A stretch of 37,153 nt of DNA from Candidatus Gallacutalibacter pullicola (GTDB lineage Bacteria; Bacillota; Clostridia; Oscillospirales; Acutalibacteraceae): contig DVHF01000030.1 in the NCBI GenBank assembly GCA_018712265.1, positions 1 through 37,153 on the forward strand. Direction: 5' to 3'. Each line of letters starts with the position of its first letter. Positions within the stretch are counted from its first letter, which is position 1. Made by a program: the position numbers and the translations under genes. The notes under the pieces are model-generated. The model was not told where the DNA came from. It did no database searches and saw nothing but the letters and a program-made list of their open reading frames with translations. Shown piece by piece: positions 14,446 to 23,119 of this stretch.

Positions 14446-16301
14446 TCCGATACTATCATATTTACCATGCCGGCGTCATCCAGACCCAGCTCCGCAAGGG
14501 ACTGCATCATGGATGCCTGCTTCACAAAGCCGCGGATTCCCCTAAGCCTGTACTGCCCGGAAAAGCCCGCGCCATCCAGCAGGCAGCGGAAGATCTCCCC
14601 TGTGCCGCCGGCCTCGATTCCCTCCTCGAAAAAGAAGATCCGTTCCGCTCCCGCGGCGGCCTCCACCGCCTGCGGATCGATGGGACAGATCCTGTTCAGC
14701 TTGAGGACGCGCACTGCGATCCCTTTCTCCCGCAGCTTTTCCGCCGCCTGGCAGGCAAAGGAAAACAGCCTGCCATAGGTGGCAATCAGGATCTTCGCGG
14801 CGGGATCCCCGTACCAGGAAAAAGCCTCCCGGCCCGCAGAGAAGCCCTCCGGACAGAAAAGCTGTTTTCCCCTCGGATACCGCACCACTGTCACGTGCCC
14901 CTCGTCCTCATAAAGAGCACGGCGCAGATCTGTCTCCAATTCCTCATAAAAGGACGGCGCATACACCACTGTGCCCGGCACGGAATTGAGGAACGGCACA
15001 TCAAAAATCCCCTGATGCGTCTCGCCGTCCTCCCCGACGATCCCGGCGCGGTCGACGGCCAGCACCACCTTGAGGCGCTGAAGCGCCGCGTCGTGGATGA
15101 CCTGATCGAATGCGCGCTGCAAAAACGTGGAGTACACGGCGAAAACCGGGATCATCCCCTGTGAGGAGAGTCCCCCGGCAAACGTCACAGCGTGTTCCTC
15201 CGCGATGCCCACATCATAAAAGCGGTTTGAAAATTCCTGCCGGAAGCCCGTCAGCCCCGTGCCGAGCTGCATCGCCGCAGTGATGGCGCAGATACGCGGG
15301 TCGCTGCGTGCCAGTTTGCAGAGCGTTTCTCCGAACACATCGGAAAAGCTTTTTCCGGACGGCGGAGCCTGCCCCGTCTCGATGTCGAAGCCGGAAACGC
15401 CGTGGAACGTCCCCGGATGACGCTCTGCAAAGGGATATCCCTTGCCTTTCGAGGTAATCACATGCAGCAGGACGGGCTTGGGGATGCTTTTCGTATTCTC
15501 CAGCACCTCAAGAAGCTGCGGCAGATCGTGTCCGTCAAACGGACCGTAGTAATGAAAGCCGAGATCCTCAAAAATCGTGCTGTTGTAGAGGATCTGCTTG
15601 AGGACCGCCTTTCCCTTGCGGATGCCGTCGCGCACCGGCCTGCCGATCAGCGGGATCCTTTCCAGCGTGTGCTCCACATTGCCCTTTGCCCGCTGATATC
15701 CCGGCTCCGTGCGGATCTTCGCAAGATACCGGGCCATCGATCCCACGTTGCGGGAAATTGACATCTTGTTGTCATTGAGGATGACAATAAAATTTTTATT
15801 GAAGCGGCCGGCGTTGTTGAGTCCTTCATAGGCAAGGCCGCCCGACAGCGCGCCGTCCCCGATTACCGCCACCACATAGCCGGGATCGCCTTTCAGCTTT
15901 TTGGCCGCAGCGATCCCCAGAGCCGCCGAGATCGACGTGCTGCTGTGGCCTACGTTAAAGGAATCATAGCGGCTTTCCGAGCGGTTTGGATACCCGGAAA
16001 GCCCGCCCTGCGTGCGGATCGTACCGATCTGATCGCGGCGCCCGCAGAGGATCTTATGGGTATAGGCCTGATGACCGACATCCCAGACAATCTGATCCTC
16101 CGGCATCTGGAACACCCTGTGCAGCGCGACGGTCAGTTCCACCACGCCCAAATTCGACGCCAGATGCCCTCCGTTTTGTGAAACGGTTTCAATGATTTTC
16201 TGCCGGATTTCCCCGCACAGCGCATTCAGCTCCGGCAGGGTCAGCTCACGCAGATCCTCCGGGGAATTGATCCGATCCAATAGCTGCCCCACATGACGCA
16301 A
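14433..16301 (-). CDS. dxs: 1-deoxy-D-xylulose-5-phosphate synthase
   Basis: A 622-residue thiamine-diphosphate enzyme joining pyruvate and glyceraldehyde-3-phosphate, the first step of the MEP isoprenoid route needed for undecaprenyl carrier and quinones. Features: HLASNLGVVELTVALH near residue 46, the ThDP motif GDGALSGGLAYEGLNN (about 148-163), and DRAGIVGEDGETHQGIFD (about 416-433) in the pyrimidine-binding domain. A C-terminal transketolase domain follows. The length is normal. It starts 12 bases after folD and overlaps tlyA. Confidence 0.96.
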   Translation of the reverse strand: MRHVGQLLDRINSPEDLRELTLPELNALCGEIRQKIIETVSQNGGHLASNLGVVELTVALHRVFQMPEDQIVWDVGHQAYTHKILCGRRDQIGTIRTQGGLSGYPNRSESRYDSFNVGHSSTSISAALGIAAAKKLKGDPGYVVAVIGDGALSGGLAYEGLNNAGRFNKNFIVILNDNKMSISRNVGSMARYLAKIRTEPGYQRAKGNVEHTLERIPLIGRPVRDGIRKGKAVLKQILYNSTIFEDLGFHYYGPFDGHDLPQLLEVLENTKSIPKPVLLHVITSKGKGYPFAERHPGTFHGVSGFDIETGQAPPSGKSFSDVFGETLCKLARSDPRICAITAAMQLGTGLTGFRQEFSNRFYDVGIAEEHAVTFAGGLSSQGMIPVFAVYSTFLQRAFDQVIHDAALQRLKVVLAVDRAGIVGEDGETHQGIFDVPFLNSVPGTVVYAPSFYEELETDLRRALYEDEGHVTVVRYPRGKQLFCPEGFSAGREAFSWYGDPAAKILIATYGRLFSFACQAAEKLREKGIAVRVLKLNRICPIDPQAVEAAAGAERIFFFEEGIEAGGTGEIFRCLLDGAGFSGQYRLRGIRGFVKQASMMQSLAELGLDDAGMVNMIVSECGK

Positions 16302-16313
16302 CTCCTTTTTTGT

Positions 16314-17177
16314 TTATTGCTCCCCGTGCAGCTTCGCCGCCGCCACGGTGTTTTTCAGCAGCATGGCAATTGTCATGGGGCCTACGCCGCCGGGCACGGG
16401 AGTGATCCAGGAGGCAACCGGTTCCACCGCGGCAAAATCGACATCGCCGCAGAGCTTGCCGTTCTCATCGCGGTTCATGCCCACGTCTATCACGACGGCG
16501 CCGGGCTTTACCATGTCAGCTGTGACAAAACGCGCTTTCCCGACAGCCGCCACCAGAATATCCGCTTCGCGGCAGATCGATGCAAGATCCTGCGTCTTGC
16601 TGTGGCAGATCGTCACAGTGCCGTTCTGATGAAGCAGCAGCATCGCCATCGGCTTGCCGACGATGTTGCTCCGCCCAATCACGACACAGCGCTTCCCGGA
16701 GACCTCGATGCCGGCGCGGGCCAGCAGCTCCATGATCCCGGCGGGCGTGCACGGCAGGAAATGGTAATCCCCGATCATGATGCGGCCGACGTTCGACGGA
16801 TGGAACGCGTCCACGTCCTTATCCGGGCGGATCGCCTCGATCACCGCCTTTTCGTTGAGATGCTTCGGCAGAGGCAGCTGGACAAGGATCCCGTCAATGT
16901 CCGGTTTTTCGTTCAGCTTGCGCACGAGCTCCAGAAGCTCCTCCTGCGTGGTTTCCTCTGGAAGCGCGTATTCCTCGGAATAAATCCCGACCTCCGCGCA
17001 ATATTTTTTCTTGTTGTTCACATACGTTCTTGACGCCGGATCGTTCCCGACAATCACAACGGCCAGGCCCGGGGTGATCCCCGTATCCTCCTGCATCTGC
17101 CGCACCTGCGCGGCAACATCCTCACGGACGGCTGCCGCCGTCATTTTGCCGTCTATCAGCTGTGCCATTTTTTCCAC
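16314..17177 (-). CDS. folD: Bifunctional methylenetetrahydrofolate dehydrogenase/cyclohydrolase
   Basis: A 287-residue folate enzyme interconverting methylene-, methenyl- and formyl-tetrahydrofolate. Visible features are the substrate lysine in [12 protein letters not shown] (about residue 56), [23 protein letters not shown], and the NADP-binding [28 protein letters not shown] closes the protein. A GGAG-type site precedes the ATG. It lies 94 bases after lgt and 12 bases before dxs, and is probably in the same transcript. Confidence 0.96.
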   Translation of the reverse strand: MEKMAQLIDGKMTAAAVREDVAAQVRQMQEDTGITPGLAVVIVGNDPASRTYVNNKKKYCAEVGIYSEEYALPEETTQEELLELVRKLNEKPDIDGILVQLPLPKHLNEKAVIEAIRPDKDVDAFHPSNVGRIMIGDYHFLPCTPAGIMELLARAGIEVSGKRCVVIGRSNIVGKPMAMLLLHQNGTVTICHSKTQDLASICREADILVAAVGKARFVTADMVKPGAVVIDVGMNRDENGKLCGDVDFAAVEPVASWITPVPGGVGPMTIAMLLKNTVAAAKLHGEQ

Positions 17178-17271
17178 TCCTCTGTATTTATTTTTTCAGG
17201 AAACCGCTCCGCCCTTTGGGGAGCCTTTCGCCATATCACGGAAAGGCGGATCCCTTCCCGTCTTTTACAGG

Positions 17272-18420
17272 TTACTCCTCTGAAGTTTCTGCCGCTTCAC
17301 TGGAGGCGGAAGCATCTGCGTCCTCTGCACCATCATCAGGCTGGACAGCCTGCTCCAGGCTCTCCTGATCCTGAGACGGCTCCTCCGCCTCTGTATTCTG
17401 CTCTGCCTCAGAAGCCTCTGCCGTATCCTGAGCGGGTTCTTCTTTCTTCTTCGGCGTGCCGTCCGGTTCCTCGTCGGCCAGAGCGTCGCCCTCGTCTTCC
17501 TCGATTTCCAGATCGCCGAAAATCGTGCTCGTGCCGTCGTCGATGATCTCCTCCTCGGGGATCTCATCCTGGATGCCGTTGAGCTCCATAATCTTGCGGG
17601 ATCCGCAGCCCGAGAGGCTCGTCCGCTTGCAGAATACAATCATAAGTACAATGCCGGCAAGTACCGACGCTGCGGCCACCACCTGCGATACGCGCAGATC
17701 GAAAAACGGCGTCATGAGGCTGTCGGTGCGCAGTCCCTCGATAAAGAAGCGGCCAATCCCGTACCAGATAATGTACGAAAGGAATACCTGGCCGTCATAC
17801 CGGCGGAACTTGCGGCAGATCACATGCAGCACCAGGAAGCCCAAAAAGCACCACAGCGATTCATACAGGAAGCAGGGATGCACCGGACCTGTCGGGACAA
17901 CGGCCTCGGTCCGCTCGCTGAGCATCCCCCAGGGGAGATCCGTCTCGCTGCCGAACGCTTCCTGGTTGACAAAGTTTCCCCAACGGCCCACAGCCTGCCC
18001 GATCAGGAAACCGAGGGACGCCAGATCCAGAACGGCCGCGATCTTCATCTTGTGAAGCTTCGCCACAATCGAGCCGCACACAACACTGCCGATAATGCCG
18101 CCGTAGATGGCAAGGCCGCCGTCGCGGATATCAAAAATTTTCCATGGATTCTGGATAAATTCATCTCCGGAATAAAAGAGCACGTAATAAAGGCGCGCCC
18201 CGATAATGCCGCCGATGATCCCGACAAGCACGACGTCGATCAGCTTATCGGGATCGATATTCATCTTTTTGCAGCTGCGCATTGCATACCAGAAAGCCAG
18301 CAGGACTCCCAGCGCGATCAGGATTCCGTACCAGTAAATGGAAAACGGCCCGATCGAAAAGGCAACCGGCGACAGATGGAACTCCATCCCCAATGCCGGA
18401 AACGACACATCATAACTCAT
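17272..18420 (-). CDS. lgt: Prolipoprotein diacylglyceryl transferase with a long acidic tail
   Basis: A 382-residue membrane enzyme that moves diacylglycerol from phosphatidylglycerol to the lipobox cysteine of prolipoproteins. The first ~270 residues are the normal Lgt core of seven membrane helices, with the signature GRWGNFVNQEAFG (about residues 145-157) and ARLYYVLFY near residue 75. About 110 further residues follow the last helix (from about 275). They are strongly acidic and low in complexity (EE, ED, DD, AEEP and SEAAE runs) with no hydrophobic segment, so they form a disordered cytoplasmic extension. No frameshift is seen; the tail is in frame and ends with SEE before the stop. The core function is secure and the tail is unexplained. 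Confidence 0.94.
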   Translation of the reverse strand: MSYDVSFPALGMEFHLSPVAFSIGPFSIYWYGILIALGVLLAFWYAMRSCKKMNIDPDKLIDVVLVGIIGGIIGARLYYVLFYSGDEFIQNPWKIFDIRDGGLAIYGGIIGSVVCGSIVAKLHKMKIAAVLDLASLGFLIGQAVGRWGNFVNQEAFGSETDLPWGMLSERTEAVVPTGPVHPCFLYESLWCFLGFLVLHVICRKFRRYDGQVFLSYIIWYGIGRFFIEGLRTDSLMTPFFDLRVSQVVAAASVLAGIVLMIVFCKRTSLSGCGSRKIMELNGIQDEIPEEEIIDDGTSTIFGDLEIEEDEGDALADEEPDGTPKKKEEPAQDTAEASEAEQNTEAEEPSQDQESLEQAVQPDDGAEDADASASSEAAETSEE

Positions 18421-18444
18421 GGCTAATCTCCCCCTGTGTTTTTC

Positions 18445-19749
18445 TTATTCTTTGTCCGGTTCTGCGGCCTTTTCGTGCGGCAGGACAACCGATAATGTGG
18501 AGTATTCCGGCAACAGGCAGGTATCCAGACGCTTCTGGACATCCTCCAGCTTTGCGCCGACAATCGCATCGATATAGCTGAACAGCTCCCTGTCCGCGAA
18601 CGTGAGCGCGATCATCGAATTCGCGATGTTCTCCGCGCTGTTGAGCGCCGCCACATTCCTGCCGTACAGTGCTTTTCTGGCGCGCTCAAACGCCTGGGGA
18701 TCGATCCCCTCCCGGCGCAGGCGGTCCGCTTCCTCACGGACGGCTTTCGCTACGGCGTCCGGATCCTTCGATTCCCCGGAGAAGATCACCGCGGCATAGC
18801 CGCTGCCCTCGAAATATTCGTAACTGAAGGACGCCTCGTTGATCAGCCCCTGTTCCAGCAGGCTGCCAAACAGCGGCGAGGATTCCGAAGCCATGATCTC
18901 GAGAAGCAGCTCTGTTTCCGCGATTTTCCGGATATCTCCGCGCCCGCCGGATACATCCTCCTTGAACCCAAGCTGGAACAGCGGGGATGCGACGGAAAGG
19001 TGTTCTTCCACGCGCGTCTCGCGCACCTGAGGCGGTTCCGGGCGGAAAATCCGCTCGATCTCGATCGGTTCCGCAGGCTTGAGCATCCTGTCCACCATCG
19101 CGAACACCTTGTCGGGATCCACGTTTCCGGCCACGCACAGCGCCATATTGTTCAGATTATAAAAGGTGTGGTAGCAGCGGTAGAGCAGCTCCGGCGTGAT
19201 CTCCGAAATGCTCTCCACCGTGCCGGCGATATCGATGCGCACCGGGTGGTTCCAATACATCCCGCGCAGCATATTGAACATCACGCGCCACTGCGGATCG
19301 TCGTCGTACATCCGGATCTCCTGACCGATGATGCCCTGCTCCTTTTTGACAGTCTGCTCCGTGAAGTAGGGAGACTGCACGAAATCCAGCAGGATTTCCA
19401 GCGAATCGTAAAAATTCTCCGTGCAGGAGAACAGGTAGCACGTCATATCAAAGCTGGTGTAGGCGTTGGCGCTGGCCCCCGTTTTCGCGTAGCGGGCAAA
19501 CGCGTCGCCGTCCTCGCTCTCAAAGAGCTTATGCTCCAGAAAATGCGCGATCCCCTCCGGAACCTCACAGGCATCCTGCTCGTCGGAACGCTTGAACGAT
19601 GTGTCGATCGAGCCGTACCTGGTCCCGAAAACGGCGTAGGCCGACTGGCTCCCCGCCTTGGGATACACGAATATTTTCAGCCCGCTGGGATGGCGCGCCG
19701 TATAATAATGATCCTTGACTCTCTCGCTCGTCACTTCCGTAATTTTCAT
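18445..19749 (-). CDS. ymfH: M16-family zinc metalloprotease, YmfH-type
   Basis: A 434-residue insulinase-family protein. The inverted zinc motif HFLEH is present in GIAHFLEHKLFE (about residues 68-79), with the distal glutamate probably in the EQGIIGQEIRMYDDDP segment. Two M16 halves can be followed. It overlaps the upstream ymfF by 4 bases (19746-19749), forming a pair in which this member is catalytic. In B. subtilis the ymfF-ymfH-ymfI locus is linked to EF-P 5-aminopentanol modification, and database families are named accordingly (also spelled YfmF/YfmH). YmfI is not present here, so the role in this organism may differ. lgt follows 24 bases downstream. Confidence 0.88.
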   Translation of the reverse strand: MKITEVTSERVKDHYYTARHPSGLKIFVYPKAGSQSAYAVFGTRYGSIDTSFKRSDEQDACEVPEGIAHFLEHKLFESEDGDAFARYAKTGASANAYTSFDMTCYLFSCTENFYDSLEILLDFVQSPYFTEQTVKKEQGIIGQEIRMYDDDPQWRVMFNMLRGMYWNHPVRIDIAGTVESISEITPELLYRCYHTFYNLNNMALCVAGNVDPDKVFAMVDRMLKPAEPIEIERIFRPEPPQVRETRVEEHLSVASPLFQLGFKEDVSGGRGDIRKIAETELLLEIMASESSPLFGSLLEQGLINEASFSYEYFEGSGYAAVIFSGESKDPDAVAKAVREEADRLRREGIDPQAFERARKALYGRNVAALNSAENIANSMIALTFADRELFSYIDAIVGAKLEDVQKRLDTCLLPEYSTLSVVLPHEKAAEPDKE

Positions 19750-21029
19750 GCGTGTTCCTCCTCTCCCCCGACAAGGCGGTATTCCGTATCGAGACGGACG
19801 CGCTTCGCCGCCTCCGTCACCTGTTCCGCGGTCACGCGGGAAATCTCCTGCGCGGCCTCCTCCGGGGTCTGGACTGTCTCGTTGAAAATCTGAGAGAGGT
19901 AGAAGCTTTCCAACCCGCCGAGGTAGTCCTTGATGGTCCTGTAATTATTGCACAGGCTCAGCTTCGCGGCGGCAAGCTCCTCCTCCGTGAAACGGCCCGA
20001 CTGCACTTCCTCCAGCTGGGCGAGGATCTCCTTTTTCGCCGGTTCGATATTCTGTGTTTCCACGCCGCTCTCCACCAGCAGAAAGCCCTTGTTCACGTTG
20101 CACCGCGCGGAGCAGTAATAGCACAGGCTCAGTTTTTCACGGACGTTCAGGAACAGCTTGGAATGAGGCGTACCGCCCCACAGCGCCGTCATCAGGCGGA
20201 AAGCGGGCCTGTCCTGCTCCGCAATCTCTCCTGTGCGGAAGCCGAGCACCAGCTTCGACTGCGCGACCTCCATCCGCTCCGTCTCCACGCGGACTTCCGA
20301 CTTTGCTTCCGGACAAAGGACCGGGAAGCTCCTGACGGGATCTCGCTCCACCGACTCAAACGCTTTCTGGAACCGTTCCCGGATCGGCTGCGGATCGCAG
20401 CTGCCCAGCGCCATGATCTCAATCCGGGCGCGCCGGAGCAGATCCTGCCAGATCGCCGTCATATCCTCCCGTTTGAGTGAAAGGATCGAGTCGCGGCTGC
20501 CGTAACGGCTGACGCTGTACGGCTCGCCCTCACAGAGGATCTGTTCGCAACGCTGCTTGGCATATACGCGCTTGTCGTTAAACTCGGAATCGATCAGCTC
20601 GATGGTCTGGCGGCGCTCCTGCTCAAAACCGTCGGCCGGGAACAGGCCGTCCACCAGAAGCGGCTGGAACAGCACGCTGCACAGCAGCTCCGCCAGATCG
20701 CCGGAGATCCCGCCTCCCTCAAGCGTATAATCGTCCGCCAGCCCTGTGGCGCAGACGGAGATCACCTGGGTATCCCCCATTTTCTGCACATCTGCGCTCA
20801 GCGACGCGCCGTAGAGCTCCGCGAGCCGCGCGCTCATTTTGGTGAAATCCGGATATTCCCTGCTTGCCCTGGTAAGCAGGAAAGGAAGCAGCGCACGCGC
20901 CGCCACCTGATATTTTTCGTCCAGGGGCACAAGAAAATTGACGGCAATGCGCATGGTCTTGAACCGCGTATCCTCGATACTGCGGAACCCCACGCCGTCA
21001 CAAACCGTATATTGCTTAATCTCAGTCAT
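19746..21029 (-). CDS. ymfF: M16-family inactive partner, YmfF-type
   Basis: A 427-residue M16-like protein with the family's overall fold but without the HxxEH zinc site: the corresponding region reads LPFLLTRASREYPD and ARLAELYGASLSADVQKMGD. It therefore probably acts as the non-catalytic half of a heterodimer with the downstream ymfH product, as in other two-gene M16 systems. A GGAG site precedes the ATG. It is the first gene of the nine-gene cluster. The leader is interrupted by intergenic repeat B, which begins 22 bases upstream of the start codon. Confidence 0.85.
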   Translation of the reverse strand: MTEIKQYTVCDGVGFRSIEDTRFKTMRIAVNFLVPLDEKYQVAARALLPFLLTRASREYPDFTKMSARLAELYGASLSADVQKMGDTQVISVCATGLADDYTLEGGGISGDLAELLCSVLFQPLLVDGLFPADGFEQERRQTIELIDSEFNDKRVYAKQRCEQILCEGEPYSVSRYGSRDSILSLKREDMTAIWQDLLRRARIEIMALGSCDPQPIRERFQKAFESVERDPVRSFPVLCPEAKSEVRVETERMEVAQSKLVLGFRTGEIAEQDRPAFRLMTALWGGTPHSKLFLNVREKLSLCYYCSARCNVNKGFLLVESGVETQNIEPAKKEILAQLEEVQSGRFTEEELAAAKLSLCNNYRTIKDYLGGLESFYLSQIFNETVQTPEEAAQEISRVTAEQVTEAAKRVRLDTEYRLVGGEEEHA

Positions 21030-21050
21030 TTTTTCATCTCCATATTCAGA

Positions 21051-21497
21051 GCAGGCTAAGCCTGCACGTAGATCGCGGACCTGCGGTCAGCAGATCGCGC
21101 CCGCTCCCTCCGGTCGCCCAGCTGAGTGCGCGATTGAACTATATTGCCCGCGTTGCAGCCTTTGCGCAAATAATAATCCCTGACCAGCCTACCACCGCGA
21201 CAGAGCGTCGGAGGTAAACGGCATTCCCGCGGAGGTCACGACGCGCGGCGCGCGCCTGCGGCGGGCAGAACGCGAAAGCGTCGTACCTCCGCCCGGCTGG
21301 GTGTGCGATTGAACTATATTGCCCGCGTTGCAGCCTTTACGCAAATAATAATCCCTGACCAGCCTGCCACCGCGACAGAGTACCTGTGGCAACGGTATTT
21401 CAGCGACCGGAGGGAGCGCTCCGCGGTCTACGTCAAGGCTTAGCCTTGTCAGCGACTGGAGGGAGCGCGGCGCGTATTACGTCAAGGCTTAGCCTTG
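21051..21497. repeat. Modular intergenic repeat, copy B (palindromic ends, two tandem 85-bp cores)
   Basis: The left end is a GCAGGCTAAGCCTGC palindrome (21051-21065) followed by ACGTAGATCGCG and CGCTCCCTCCGGTCGC. The right end has two inverted units with CAAGGCTTAGCCTTG palindromes at 21434-21448 and 21483-21497, exactly 49 bases apart, each preceded by a GCGACYGGAGGGAGCGC block. Inside, 21121-21205 and 21296-21380 are two nearly identical direct copies of an 85-bp core (GATTGAACTATATTGCCCGC, TTGCAGCCTTT and CACCGCGACAGAG), differing at only a few positions. Between them lies a GCGTCGTACCTCCGC block shared with copy A. There is no coding capacity worth naming. It lies in the ymfF leader. Confidence 0.82.
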
Positions 21498-21719
21498 CTG
21501 GTGGGAATATTATAACACATAAGAATACATTAGGAAAGGAATTTTATTCTAAATAATTTGTGAACATCAGGAAAAGGGTTCCGGGAAACGTCCCGCTTTC
21601 TTGTATTTTCCCCCTGCGCTCACGGAATAACCGCGGAAAAAATCCTCATAAATATGCAAAGAGCCGATTTTCCATCCGGAAATCCCGGGATAAAAAATCA
21701 GCTGCTTTTGCATAATGGG
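21498..21719. other. Intergenic stretch with a possible ymfF promoter
   Basis: On the minus strand TATAAT at 21514-21509 could be a -10 box, but a convincing -35 is not visible. If used, the transcript would carry the whole of repeat B as its leader. The rest of the stretch is AT-rich up to about 21560 and shows no gene. Confidence 0.35.
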
Positions 21720-21800
21720 AACGGGCTTTCCGTCCCGTCCCGGCCCTGCCCGAAACCGGAAAAGCCGGAGGCGGCTGTGTTCCTTCTGACAAAGCCCGTT
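21692..21800 (-). terminator. Long-stem structure and T-run downstream of metY
   Basis: AACGGGCTTT (21800-21791) can pair with AAAGCCCGTT (21729-21720) on the minus strand, starting 6 bases past the metY stop. The 61-base interior contains a smaller CCGG-CTTTT-CCGG hairpin. A TTTTTT run lies at 21697-21692. This probably ends metY transcription, although the large interior is unusual for an intrinsic terminator. Confidence 0.45.
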
Positions 21801-21806
21801 TTCCCG

Positions 21807-23075
21807 TTAGATTCTCTCGAGCGCCTGGCTCAGATCGCTGATGATGTCCTCCGGGTTCTCGATTCCGACGGACAGACGGATCAGATCAGGCGTTACGCCC
21901 GCCTCTTTCAGCTGCTCGTCGTTCATCTGGCGGTGCGTGGAGCTGGCCGGATGCAGCACGCAGGTGCGCAGATCCGCCACGTGCGTCGCGATGGTGGCGA
22001 GCTTCAGGCCGGCCATGAACTTCTCAGCCGCCGCGCGTCCGCCCTTAACGCCAAAGGATACGACGCCGCAGGTGCCGTTCGGCATATATTTCTGCGCGAG
22101 CGCATGGTACGGGCTGCTCTCAAGACCCGGATAATTCACCCACGCCGTTTTCTCGTTGTTCTCCAGGAACTGCGCAACCTTCAGCGCATTGGAGCAGTGG
22201 CGCTCCATACGGAGAGCCAGCGTTTCCAGGCCGAGGTTCAGCAGGAAAGCGTTGTTCGGGCTGGCCTGCGCGCCGATGTCGCGCATCAGATGGGTACGCG
22301 CCTTCGTGATGTAGGCTGCCTTTCCAAACCGCTCCGCATAAACGACGCCGTGGTACGACTCGTCCGGCTCGGTGAACTCCGGGAATTTGCCGTTCTTCCA
22401 GTCAAAATTGCCGCTGTCCACAATGACACCGCCAAGCTGCACCGCATGGCCGTCCATGTACTTAGTGGTGGAATGCGTCACAATATCCGCGCCGAACTCG
22501 AACGGGCGGCAGTTGATGGGGGTCGGGAATGTGTTGTCCACGATCAGCGGCACGCCGTGACGGTGCGCCGCTCCGGCGAACAGCTCCAGATCCGTCACCA
22601 CGAGCGACGGGTTGGAGAGCGTCTCGACAAAGACGCAGCGGGTATTCTCCTGGAACTTTGTATCAAGTTCCTCCGCTGTAATTCCCGGATCCACAAAGGT
22701 GAATTCAATGCCAAGCTCCTGAAGCGTCTTGTAGAACAGATTGAACGTGCCGCCGTACACAGCTGTGGAACAGATGACGTGCTGTCCTGCATGGCAGATA
22801 TTCAGCACAGACATCATGGTGGCGGCCTGTCCGGAGGAAGTCAGCATCGCGCCGACGCCGCCCTCCAGCGCCGCGATCTTCTTCTCCACCGCGTCAAGCG
22901 TCGGATTGGCAAGACGGGTATAGAAAAAGCCGTCGGCCTCCAAATCGAACAGCTTTCCCATCTCCTCAGAGGTAGCGTATTTGAACGTTGTGCTCTGCAC
23001 GATCGGCACCACGCGCGGCTCGCCGTTGCCCGGCTCGTAGCCGGCGTGAATGCAGGTTGTGTCGATATGATACAT
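21807..23075 (-). CDS. metY: O-acetylhomoserine aminocarboxypropyltransferase (sulfhydrylase)
   Basis: A 422-residue PLP enzyme of the Cys/Met metabolism family that uses O-acetylhomoserine and sulfide to make homocysteine. TTCIHAGYEP at the N-terminus, YTRLANPTLDAVEKKIAALE, SSGQAA, DNTFPTP, and the PLP lysine in HSTTKYMDGHA (about residue 206) are typical. The length and the long FxSHPDY-like C-terminal region (VADLRTCVLHPASSTHRQM) favour MetY over cystathionine gamma-synthase or methionine gamma-lyase. The ATG at 23075 has an AAAGGA site 10 bases upstream; the longer frame to 23159 runs into the preceding gene. No S-box lies in front of it. It is probably cotranscribed with the zinc-ribbon gene. 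Confidence 0.92.
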   Translation of the reverse strand: MYHIDTTCIHAGYEPGNGEPRVVPIVQSTTFKYATSEEMGKLFDLEADGFFYTRLANPTLDAVEKKIAALEGGVGAMLTSSGQAATMMSVLNICHAGQHVICSTAVYGGTFNLFYKTLQELGIEFTFVDPGITAEELDTKFQENTRCVFVETLSNPSLVVTDLELFAGAAHRHGVPLIVDNTFPTPINCRPFEFGADIVTHSTTKYMDGHAVQLGGVIVDSGNFDWKNGKFPEFTEPDESYHGVVYAERFGKAAYITKARTHLMRDIGAQASPNNAFLLNLGLETLALRMERHCSNALKVAQFLENNEKTAWVNYPGLESSPYHALAQKYMPNGTCGVVSFGVKGGRAAAEKFMAGLKLATIATHVADLRTCVLHPASSTHRQMNDEQLKEAGVTPDLIRLSVGIENPEDIISDLSQALERI

Positions 23076-23119
23076 AATCCCAGATCCTTTTCTTATAGAG
23101 TTACAGATTTCTCTGCGTT

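Noticed and set aside
21051-21497. CRISPR array
   Set aside because: The repeats are palindromic end units and two long cores, not short regular repeats with unique spacers, and no cas genes are near.
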